Source: DATNPH01 sp036703315 (GTDB lineage: Bacteria; Cyanobacteriota; Cyanobacteriia; Cyanobacteriales; Coleofasciculaceae). From it: a DNA stretch of 6,185 bases. The first letter of the stretch is position 1, and each line of letters starts with the position of its first letter. Below the pieces are notes generated by a model. The model worked only from the letters and a program-made list of their open reading frames with translations, searched no databases and had not been told where the DNA came from. The stretch is taken from NCBI GenBank assembly GCA_036703315.1, contig DATNPH010000126.1, positions 1-6,185 of the forward strand, given 5' to 3'. Positions 1 through 4,958 of the stretch are shown here, in pieces. A program made the translations under genes and the position numbers.

Positions 1-167
1 CGTCACCCTGATGCGTCGTCGGATGAAAGCAAAGCCGAACGCCTTTTGAGGTATTCGGAACTGCGCTGGACGATAGATGCAATCTCCACCCTCAGCGAAA
101 CGAAGCCGTCAGGCGAAGTGTAGCAGGGTGGAGTAGTTGAACTCTCAGTGAAAGTCCAACTCTCCTT
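1..167 (+). mobile_element. Probable truncated group II intron (5' domain I remnant)
   Basis: No reading frame is convincing here, but the stretch is dense in nested stems. CCGAA (35-39) pairs with TTCGG (54-58) around an inner GCCT/AGGT stem. CTCCACCCT (84-92) pairs perfectly with AGGGTGGAG (125-133). AGTTG/CAACT plus ACT/AGT (135-161) close a third hairpin. The order of stems, and wording such as 'aaagccgaac', 'attcgga' and 'ctctcagtgaaagt', resembles from memory the 5' domain I of cyanobacterial group II introns that carry LtrA-type reverse transcriptases. No GTGCG-type 5' boundary, reverse transcriptase or domain V is visible, so it would be a 5' fragment, possibly cut by the window edge. 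It could instead be another structured RNA or repeat. The structure is seen; the family assignment is inference. Confidence 0.4.
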
Positions 168-339
168 CGTCACCTCTAATTCCCCTGTTTATAAACCAAG
201 GAACCTCCCTCCTGTTCCAGGTGAGAGTATGATTTAATCCTAGGGGTTTATATTGCATCTTGTTACAAAATGTTTCCCCTGGAATCAATTTGACGCAAAT
301 TATTGGGTGATTACCCTTGAAATCAGGAGATGTTAAACA
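168..339 (+). promoter_or_regulatory. psaM upstream region with weak promoter candidate
   Basis: This AT-rich leader lies between the intron-like segment and psaM. TATATT at 249-254 is a plausible -10 box, but no good -35 lies 16-18 bases upstream, so transcription would start roughly 80 bases before the psaM ATG. A GGAAC/GTTCC inverted repeat sits near 200-220. The ribosome binding site is clear: AGGAGA at 325-330, nine bases before the start codon at 340. No NtcA-type site (GTA-N8-TAC) was found. Promoter placement is a guess; the ribosome binding site is well supported. Confidence 0.35.
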
Positions 340-435
340 ATGTCCCTATCAGATACTCAAGTTTTCGTGGCTCTAGTGGTGGCTCTGATTCCTGGAATCT
401 TAGCTTTCCGCTTAGCTACGGAACTCTATAAATAG
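340..435 (+). CDS. psaM: Photosystem I reaction centre subunit XII (PsaM)
   Basis: PsaM is a single-helix subunit of photosystem I in the thylakoid membrane. It sits near PsaB and PsaI close to the trimer interface and helps hold carotenoid and stabilise the complex. The reading frame encodes 31 residues, the usual family length. It begins MSLSDTQVFVAL, continues as one hydrophobic helix (about residues 7-27, with the conserved Pro in 'ALIPGILAF'), and ends with the signature FRLATELYK. The ATG is preceded by AGGAGA at nine bases. It stands alone on the plus strand, far from other photosynthesis genes, which is common for small cyanobacterial psa genes. A perfect hairpin overlaps the stop codon. 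The assignment is firm because both length and C-terminal motif match. Confidence 0.95.
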   Translation: MSLSDTQVFVALVVALIPGILAFRLATELYK

Positions 436-441
436 AGTTCC
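420..441 (+). terminator. Hairpin across the psaM stop codon
   Basis: GGAACTCTA (420-428) and TAGAGTTCC (433-441) form a perfect 9-bp stem with a TAAA loop. The psaM stop codon TAG (433-435) opens the right arm, and the left arm lies in the codons for the conserved Glu-Leu-Tyr end. No uridine run follows (next bases ACCCTTAAAG), so it is not a classical intrinsic terminator. A role in mRNA 3'-end protection or partial termination is inference. Confidence 0.45.
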
Positions 442-776
442 ACCCTTAAAGTGACAGAGAGCTTATCGAAGGCACGGGAGAAGCAATCGATGGTTTTGAG
501 TTAAATGCTTTTCAAGCTAGAGAGTGCCAACTTGAGAATCTGCACAAGGAACAGTCTCTCGTTCGACTAGCAAGCCGCTCAAATTCTCCGGATAGTTACG
601 GTAAATCACTGTAAATTGTCTATTAACATCGGTCTGCCCTGCCTTTGATAGGCTCTTTGTTTATTGGCGCGAATTTTCTTCAAAGACAAAGCAGTTCGAT
701 CACTTCAGATGTGCATACCGATGCGCTATCCTAAAGTCTTTCAGCGCTGAAAGCACCAGCACGCTACTCAGACACC
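442..776. other. Gene-free spacer between psaM and the FtsL/FtsB-like gene
   Basis: About 335 bases without a supported gene; only frames of around 20 codons occur and none has a convincing ribosome binding site. The notable signal is a perfect 16-bp palindrome, CTTTCAGCGCTGAAAG (738-753), ending 23 bases before the next ATG. TATCCT at 727-732 just upstream could be a -10 box for that gene, with only a weak -35 candidate. No tRNA or known RNA was recognised. Confidence 0.5.
738..753. promoter_or_regulatory. Perfect 16-bp palindrome, possible operator
   Basis: CTTTCAGC/GCTGAAAG is exactly self-complementary and lies 23 bases upstream of the start codon at 777, just after a possible -10 hexamer (TATCCT, 727-732). 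This position suits a dimeric repressor site or a leader hairpin. It does not match the HIP1 octamer, the NtcA consensus or the cyanobacterial LexA consensus as I know them. Its function is unknown. Confidence 0.35.
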
Positions 777-1169
777 ATGAACGCAATCCAACCTTCTACT
801 CCAACTCGCCAACCATCACAACATCGTCGGATGGTTCCTCAAACTCAGCGCCGTCAACGGCGTCATTCATACCGGGCGGTTGCCGGGGAAACGACTGTTA
901 GGTTGGTTGTTAATATCGTGCTCTCAGCTGCCGCGATCACTGGGTTAGTCCAACTATTGCCATATCACTTATCACAGCAAGCCAAGTTGGGAGAAGTCCG
1001 AGGGGAAGTAAAGCGAACTGAGGCTCGTGTCAAGAATTTGCGCAGTGATCTCGGTCGCTCTCTCGCTCCAGGAGAAGCAAGGAGCGTTATGCAAGAGCAG
1101 AGCTATCGAGTTGACCCAAATCAGCGTCAGGTAGTCTGGCAAGGGCAAGGTACAAAGGATGAGAATTAG
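777..1169 (+). CDS. Small bitopic membrane protein with coiled coil, FtsL/FtsB-like layout
   Basis: The 130-residue product looks like a conserved cyanobacterial hypothetical protein. Residues 1-36 are rich in Arg, Gln and Pro and should be cytoplasmic by the positive-inside rule. Residues about 42-62 form one membrane helix (RLVVNIVLSAAAITGLVQLL). Residues about 66-95 are charged and helical (QQAKLGEVRGEVKRTEARVK), predicted to form a coiled coil on the outer side. The tail around residues 103-121 (SVMQEQSYRVDPNQRQVVW) resembles what I recall as a conserved ending in cyanobacterial homologues. Short N-terminus, single helix and coiled coil is the layout of the divisome proteins FtsL, FtsB and DivIC, but layout alone does not prove that role. 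No good Shine-Dalgarno precedes the ATG. It converges on the TPR gene downstream. Confidence 0.75.
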   Translation: MNAIQPSTPTRQPSQHRRMVPQTQRRQRRHSYRAVAGETTVRLVVNIVLSAAAITGLVQLLPYHLSQQAKLGEVRGEVKRTEARVKNLRSDLGRSLAPGEARSVMQEQSYRVDPNQRQVVWQGQGTKDEN

Positions 1170-1173
1170 CCAG

Positions 1174-1251
1174 TAGTCAATAGTCAGTGGTAATTGGGTG
1201 GACTAAGAGAAGAATTGAGAACCAGAGACTAAGGACTAGAGACTAGAGAGT
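1174..1251. repeat. Degenerate heptad repeats (STRR-like) between convergent genes
   Basis: Two runs of seven-base units lie in the 84-base gap between two convergent stop codons. The first is TAGTCAA, TAGTCAG, TGGTAAT (1174-1194). The second is AGAGACT, AAGGACT, AGAGACT, AGAGAGT (1224-1251). Short tandemly repeated heptamers are a known feature of intergenic DNA in filamentous cyanobacteria. The second run ends two bases before the stop codon of the TPR gene. No terminator hairpin was seen in the gap. Confidence 0.6.
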
Positions 1252-1253
1252 AA

Positions 1254-1958
1254 TCAAGCACTCAGTGGCTTCAACAGCTGGCTCATCCAGGTTTCAACTT
1301 TATGGCGCAGACGATCAGATGTGCCTGAGATCGGAAGCTCTTTCAGGGCACGTTGATAGTCAGCGATCGCGCAGTTCCAGTCACCACGCAGATGATAAGT
1401 GCGACCTCGTTCGGCGTAGATATGACCTTCCAGGCATCCCAGGATTAAAGCCATGTCAAGGTTTTCTATCGCTAGGTCGTAAAGCCCTAACTCACGGAAC
1501 GTAATGCCCTGATTGATCCAAGTACGGATATTGCCTGGATTAAGGTCAAGAGCCTGCTCGTAGTCCGCAAGCGCTTCTGCCAGTCGTCCACTATAGGCGT
1601 AGTAATTAGCACGATTGTTATAAGCACTATCCAGTTCAGGATTGAGTTGTAGTGCCCTGTTGTAATCAGCAAGCGCTTTTTCTCGCTGACCAGATTGGAA
1701 ATAAATTAAACCCCGGTTATTGTAGCTCACTGCATCGGCAGGATTGCGGTTAATTAGCTGAGTCAGCAGTGCGATCGCACCCGTATAATCTCCCTGTTTT
1801 ACCTTGCGATTTGCTGCGGCGTGTAGGCTTTGATCTGAGTGTTTGGAACCTCTCCCTGACACCAGTCTAACTGGAGCAAAACGCCTTTGATTTTTACGGG
1901 GCATCGGTGACCACTGTCTATTCGGGTCTTGCCGGTTTACAAAAGAATGAGCGTTCAT
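1254..1958 (-). CDS. Tetratricopeptide repeat (TPR) protein
   Basis: A 234-residue protein built largely of TPR helical hairpins, which act as scaffolds for protein-protein contacts; its partner is unknown. Residues 1-42 are basic and low in order (PRKNQRRFAPVRL), with no signal peptide or membrane helix, so a cytoplasmic location is likely. Five 34-residue units run from about 43 to 212. Units 2 and 3 are canonical, for example 'YNNRGLIYFQSGQREKALAD' ending in LNPELD, and 'YNNRANYYAYSGRLAEALAD' ending in LNPGN; units 1, 4 and 5 are more diverged. Residues 213-234 form a closing helix. The ATG is preceded by GAGGAAG (1961-1967 on the complementary strand), supporting this start. Two HIP1 octamers fall inside the gene at 1363 and 1771. 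Family assignment is firm; function is not predictable. Confidence 0.9.
   Translation of the reverse strand: MNAHSFVNRQDPNRQWSPMPRKNQRRFAPVRLVSGRGSKHSDQSLHAAANRKVKQGDYTGAIALLTQLINRNPADAVSYNNRGLIYFQSGQREKALADYNRALQLNPELDSAYNNRANYYAYSGRLAEALADYEQALDLNPGNIRTWINQGITFRELGLYDLAIENLDMALILGCLEGHIYAERGRTYHLRGDWNCAIADYQRALKELPISGTSDRLRHKVETWMSQLLKPLSA
1363..1370. repeat. HIP1 octamer GCGATCGC
   Basis: This is the highly iterated palindrome typical of cyanobacterial genomes. It lies inside the TPR gene, encoding part of the 'CAIAD' segment (residues 196-200) in helix B of the fifth repeat. Confidence 0.9.
1771..1778. repeat. HIP1 octamer GCGATCGC
   Basis: Second HIP1 site in the TPR gene, encoding part of 'GAIAL' (residues 60-64) in the first repeat. 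It occupies the equivalent helix-B position to the site at 1363. Confidence 0.9.
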
Positions 1959-2246
1959 ATCTTCCTCAACAGTACCTGCGGCCTATCTAGAATCAACATT
2001 ACGGCTTGCAGCACCCTGCTGGTTGGTCTTTATGTGTCACTTACTAATGCGTCTTAAGTGTCTCAAAAAACTGCCCAGACTACTACCTTGAGTGTTGAAT
2101 GTCCTTAAGAACTCTACAACCCCGCATTGCTGATTTCCTGAAAGATTAACTTGTATTCCTGATGAATAACTTCCCCCATCTGTATGGTTTAGCAACAGAC
2201 ATGTGTGATTATGGAATCTACTCAGCAACCACCAGGGCAAACAACC
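1959..2246. other. Spacer between the TPR gene 5' end and the radC 3' end
   Basis: About 290 bases that should hold the TPR gene promoter and the end of the radC transcript. A 67-codon open frame on the minus strand (2037-2240) lacks a ribosome binding site, a recognisable motif or plausible composition, and is treated as chance. No strong terminator hairpin with a uridine run was found after radC, and no tRNA or known RNA was recognised. Confidence 0.5.
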
Positions 2247-2978
2247 TTAATCTTCCTGTGGATAGTCGTCCCACAAACCTGTCGTGATGCGCAGACTTTG
2301 GTAATTTCCCTCGCCCAAAATTAGGTGATCCAATAGGGGAATGCTGAGGAGCTGTGCTGCCTTCAACAGTTGTTCGGTTAGAGCAATGTCCTCTCGGCTT
2401 GGTTCGACAATGCCAGTTGGATGATTGTGAGCAATAATTACCCGTGTCGCTCCCTGGCGAAGCACTTCTCGGAAAATCTCCCTCGGATGTGCCAGTGTCT
2501 CAGTCGCTGTGCCAATCGTAAGCACTTTGGTACCCAGCAACTGATTCTTCGCATCCAGCAACAATACTGCCAATCGTTCCTGAGTTTGCCACATCAAGTC
2601 GTGACTAAGGGCAGCTGCCGCCGTTGTGGGACTATCAATGACTGTACGCTCTGTCGGTCGAGATAAAAAGGCTCGTTTTCCCAATTCAACGGCTGCCAGA
2701 ATTGTTGTAGCCTTTGCTGGTCCCACACCATGGATATTTATCAACTCCTGATGGTTGATGTCCCGTAACACGTCCATCGGGTCGCGCTGGTTTTGGCTTA
2801 ATTGCTGCAAAATGTATTGTCCCAAACCTAGCGCAGAGAGCTTGCCTTTACCTTGACCTGTTCCTAACAAAATCGCTATCAGTTCCGCTGTAGTTAGATT
2901 CTTGGCTCCCAAAGCCATTAATCGCTCACGAGGTCGCTCACTTGCTGGAATATCAGCAATTCTCAGGCTATAAGTCAT
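2247..2978 (-). CDS. radC: RadC family protein (JAMM/MPN domain)
   Basis: A 243-residue protein. An N-terminal segment (MTYSLRIADIPASERPRERL) leads to a helix-hairpin-helix DNA-binding motif at about residues 80-102 (INIHGVGPAKA), followed by the C-terminal JAMM/MPN metal-binding domain. The JAMM residues are intact: Glu134 (in QERLAVLLLD), His184 and His186 (AHNHPTG), Ser194 and Asp197 (PSREDIA), so a zinc site should form. RadC was named for a radiation phenotype later reassigned to recG, and its biochemical role remains unsettled. I chose the ATG at 2978 because homologues begin MTYSLRIAD. A TTG at 3000-3002 would add eight residues; neither start has a clear Shine-Dalgarno. An 8-bp inverted repeat lies directly upstream at 3003-3025. 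Confidence 0.93.
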   Translation of the reverse strand: MTYSLRIADIPASERPRERLMALGAKNLTTAELIAILLGTGQGKGKLSALGLGQYILQQLSQNQRDPMDVLRDINHQELINIHGVGPAKATTILAAVELGKRAFLSRPTERTVIDSPTTAAAALSHDLMWQTQERLAVLLLDAKNQLLGTKVLTIGTATETLAHPREIFREVLRQGATRVIIAHNHPTGIVEPSREDIALTEQLLKAAQLLSIPLLDHLILGEGNYQSLRITTGLWDDYPQED

Positions 2979-3002
2979 AGATGCAAGTTCATAAAGACTC
3001 AA

Positions 3003-3025
3003 AGGGATTATTTTTAGTAATCCCT
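3003..3025. promoter_or_regulatory. 8-bp inverted repeat upstream of radC
   Basis: AGGGATTA (3003-3010) and TAATCCCT (3018-3025) are perfect complements around a 7-base loop, 24 bases before the radC ATG. It could be a leader hairpin or an operator. If the TTG at 3002 is used, the hairpin would cover the ribosome binding region. It does not match the cyanobacterial LexA consensus I know. Confidence 0.4.
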
Positions 3026-3089
3026 ATTTGCCGCCCGAAAACTACATTTAGCTCACAAAAATCAGCATATGTAGTGCCAAATAGTACTT

Positions 3090-3105
3090 TTTAACTACAG
3101 TTAAA
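3090..3105. repeat. Short palindromic hairpin between radC and the kinase
   Basis: TTTAACT (3090-3096) and AGTTAAA (3099-3105) form an almost uninterrupted palindrome around AC. It sits between the radC leader and the triple repeat. As AT-rich dyad symmetry it could be a binding site, or chance in AT-rich DNA. Confidence 0.3.
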
Positions 3106-3120
3106 TATGATGAAAGAGGA

Positions 3121-3313
3121 AAAGCAGCACAGTGAATAAAAATCTTTCTTCCCCACTCACTACTCCCTATTTTCAAGTTAGGCATCATGAGCGAATGCTC
3201 ACAACAAAGGAATGAAAATTTTCCTCCTCTGCCTATTTTCAAGACAGCCGTCCATGCGCAGCAGGCATAAAGAAAGGATGAAAATCTCTTTTCCCTGATA
3301 TCCTATTTTCAAG
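3121..3313. repeat. Three diverged copies of a ~68-bp hairpin-forming repeat
   Basis: The 12-mer CCTATTTTCAAG occurs exactly at 3166-3177, 3232-3243 and 3302-3313, spaced 66 and 70 bases. Upstream of each is a related TGAAAAT-like stretch then a pyrimidine-rich tract. In copies two and three TGAAAAT (3213-3219; 3279-3285) pairs perfectly with ATTTTCA (3235-3241; 3305-3311); copy one keeps only AAAAT/ATTTT. A smaller hairpin precedes copy two (TGAGC/GCTCA, 3188-3201) and copy three (ATGC/GCAT, 3254-3268). This is a degenerate tandem array, not a CRISPR: the units vary in length and sequence and the between-copy segments resemble each other. It fills much of the 353-base gap between the kinase stop and radC. 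Confidence 0.6.
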
Positions 3314-3355
3314 CTAGATTCAACCTACAGTTGAGTACAAACTTGTTCGGAAGCA

Positions 3356-4321
3356 CTAGGAAACAAGTACAGGTTCCTCTGACTTATAGATATCGGCAGC
3401 TTTGAGCATGTGATAAGTAATAAGCAGTTGTGTTAGAGCAAGAGGATAACTCTGAAGCATTTCCCCAGTTGTACCTACCAGCTTACCAATGTCTTGATTG
3501 CCTTCCAAACTACAGAATGGTCCTAAGTAAGGAATTTCGTTACAGAGCATCCGCTCTAGTTCCTTCACCTGTTCGCTAGTCGCATGACCATCGACTTCGA
3601 GAACGTCAACTGGTTTCCCCATATCGCGGTCGAGTTCTAAGCGAATGGCTGATCTGAGATGAGAGCTACTAGGGTTCAGAATTCTGGTAAAATCTGGGTG
3701 TGGTATTGTAGGTCTGAGTACTAAGTGCACATTCAGCAGCAAATCACTCTGCTGAGATTTCTCGTCAGGCGGGTAGAAGCTGACGACGATGTCTGACCAC
3801 TTACGCTGAGGACGAATAAACTCCTCTGAATCGGATTCACGTTTTTTAAGTTGATCAGTAACCTGTTCTACAGTGTAGCCGCGCTTAGCAGTATCTCGTT
3901 TAATTTTCCATTGAGCGCGTAGAGACTCCGGTGGAGCTAAAAATACTTTAACATCGAAGCACATGCGTGACGTAACAGTTGCATAACCGAGCAATCCCTC
4001 AACAATTACAAAGTTGTTCGGCTTGATGTACTCTGCTGGCTCAAAAGTACCAGTATGGTGGTTGTAAATGGGTTTCAAAATTGGTTGCCCGCTGCGTAGC
4101 AGACTCAAGTGCTGCTCCATGATATTGAGGTAGTTGCAGTCGGGGTGCAGTGCCGAAATTCCCATTTCAGCTCGTTGCTGGCGATCATAGCGATGGTAAT
4201 CATCCGTACAGATAACCGTGACTTGATCTTCGCCCAATACTTGAGCGATTCCCCGCGTTAGCGTTGTTTTTCCTGCGGCGCTATCACCGACGATGCCAAG
4301 GATAATAGGGCGATTAGTCAT
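3356..4321 (-). CDS. Phosphoribulokinase-like P-loop kinase (divergent PRK/uridine kinase family)
   Basis: The 321-residue product resembles cyanobacterial phosphoribulokinase, which phosphorylates ribulose 5-phosphate in the Calvin cycle. Landmarks in order are the Walker A loop GDSAAGKTT (12-20), ICTDDYHRYDR (37-47) matching the catalytic-Asp segment, KPIYNHHTG (83-91), IVEGL (106-110), WKIKRDTAKRG (138-148) matching WKIxRDxxxRG, and VLEVDG near residue 240, a motif of the long PRK class. It differs from canonical PRK (about 333 residues): the P-loop has Ala where thioredoxin-regulated PRK has Cys, although Cys38 is kept. It is therefore probably a paralog without that redox switch, substrate unproven; uridine kinase-like activity is an alternative. 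The ATG follows AAGAGGAA two bases upstream. Genomes usually label such genes phosphoribulokinase, so the symbol is withheld. Confidence 0.85.
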   Translation of the reverse strand: MTNRPIILGIVGDSAAGKTTLTRGIAQVLGEDQVTVICTDDYHRYDRQQRAEMGISALHPDCNYLNIMEQHLSLLRSGQPILKPIYNHHTGTFEPAEYIKPNNFVIVEGLLGYATVTSRMCFDVKVFLAPPESLRAQWKIKRDTAKRGYTVEQVTDQLKKRESDSEEFIRPQRKWSDIVVSFYPPDEKSQQSDLLLNVHLVLRPTIPHPDFTRILNPSSSHLRSAIRLELDRDMGKPVDVLEVDGHATSEQVKELERMLCNEIPYLGPFCSLEGNQDIGKLVGTTGEMLQSYPLALTQLLITYHMLKAADIYKSEEPVLVS

Positions 4322-4369
4322 GGTTCCTCTTACTGCTGCTGATTCTGTTGTAGTCTCCCGATTGGTTTA

Positions 4370-4398
4370 ATTCTAGGAGGGAAGAAGAGGTGAAGCAA
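4370..4398 (-). promoter_or_regulatory. Candidate sigma-70-type promoter for the PRK-like gene
   Basis: Read on the minus strand, TTGCTT (4398-4393) and TAGAAT (4375-4370) are separated by exactly 17 bases, followed by a leader of roughly 40 bases to the ATG at 4321. The -10 box matches five of six consensus bases; the -35 matches only three. Placement is plausible but not proven. Confidence 0.4.
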
Positions 4399-4771
4399 TC
4401 CCAGATTCTTTTTTGATCCCCAATCAGCCTTTGAGGAACCATGAGTAGACTTCAGCTATTAGTTGGCACGGCTTCAAGAACACAATCAACCATTGAATCA
4501 GCTTCGGAGCCTTGGTAACTCTTTTTGGAGACTAGAAACTTTTAATCATCAAATCTCACTTAAATTTGAATACACATAGGGGAGAAATTTACATAACTTC
4601 GTTGTATACGGATTTCCTGACGTCTTTTGGAAAAAGTCTATTTTTACATACGTTTAATGTCACCTCTTTACTTAAGGGAAAAAAGGTTAACAGAAAAGTA
4701 TTATGATCGCTGGTAATCAGCTTACAAAATATTCACACTCAATCGATAGAGTTTGGTTAATAGCCTGCTGA

Positions 4772-4810
4772 AGAGTGCCTTCTCATTGGGTAGTTCTGAG
4801 AGGGCACTTT
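4772..4810 (+). terminator. Strong hairpin, terminator-like, in gene-free DNA
   Basis: AGTGCCTTCTCA (4774-4785) pairs with TGAGAGGGCACT (4797-4808) through 12 bp with one G-U wobble. Two outer pairs (A4772-T4810, G4773-T4809) extend it to 14, and the loop is 11 bases. Only a short TTT follows, so it is an imperfect intrinsic terminator. Since no coding gene ends here on the plus strand, it may end an unannotated small RNA. The structure is clear; the function is inferred. Confidence 0.5.
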
Positions 4811-4958
4811 ACTGTAAGAACTTTACTACAATGCCTGCTAATTCCTGCTAGAGTTCTACGCACTGTAAATAAGCTGACTAAGCTGCGTCAGAGCAGGGAG
4901 TAGAGAATAGGCGAAATAGGCAACTCGCCCGAAGTTTCCGGAACTCACTTCAGTCCCC

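Larger units (their letters stand above)
4322..4957. other. Gene-free stretch upstream of the PRK-like gene
   Basis: About 640 bases with no gene supported on either strand. It contains the kinase promoter candidate (4370-4398), a 25-codon plus-strand frame at 4441-4518 with a good ribosome binding site (GAGG) but no recognised homology, a weak plus-strand promoter candidate (TTGAAT 4566, TACATA 4590, 18-base spacer), a strong hairpin at 4772-4810, and a heptad-like purine tract near 4892-4910. Middle parts are AT-rich. The combination would fit a small-RNA locus, but nothing matches an RNA family I can name. Confidence 0.45.

Noticed and set aside
1265..1504. 79-codon plus-strand frame opposite the TPR gene
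   Set aside because: Lies wholly antisense to a well-supported TPR gene and has no domain or ribosome binding site.
1487..1672. 61-codon minus-strand frame within the TPR gene in another frame
   Set aside because: Overlaps the TPR coding frame entirely; its pseudo-repeated residues come from TPR periodicity.
2037..2240. 67-codon minus-strand open frame between the TPR gene and radC
   Set aside because: No ribosome binding site, no recognisable motif, and composition unlike the real genes nearby.
2421..2666. 81-codon plus-strand frame opposite radC
   Set aside because: Antisense to conserved JAMM-domain codons; cysteine-rich composition is a by-product of the reverse strand.
3003..3025. LexA (SOS) operator for radC
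   Set aside because: The dyad AGGGATTA/TAATCCCT lacks the GTAC-type half-sites of the cyanobacterial LexA consensus.
3048..3242. 64-codon minus-strand open frame upstream of radC
   Set aside because: It runs through the tandem repeats, so its repeated LKIG segments reflect repeat DNA rather than a protein family.
3166..3313. Possible CRISPR array: exact 12-mer three times at 66- and 70-base spacing
   Set aside because: Repeats beyond the 12-mer are not identical, unit lengths differ, the intervening parts resemble one another instead of being unique spacers, and no cas gene is present.
4703..4771. 22-codon plus-strand frame starting ATGATCGCTGGT
   Set aside because: No ribosome binding site and no recognisable sequence; it overlaps the region leading into the 4772-4810 hairpin.
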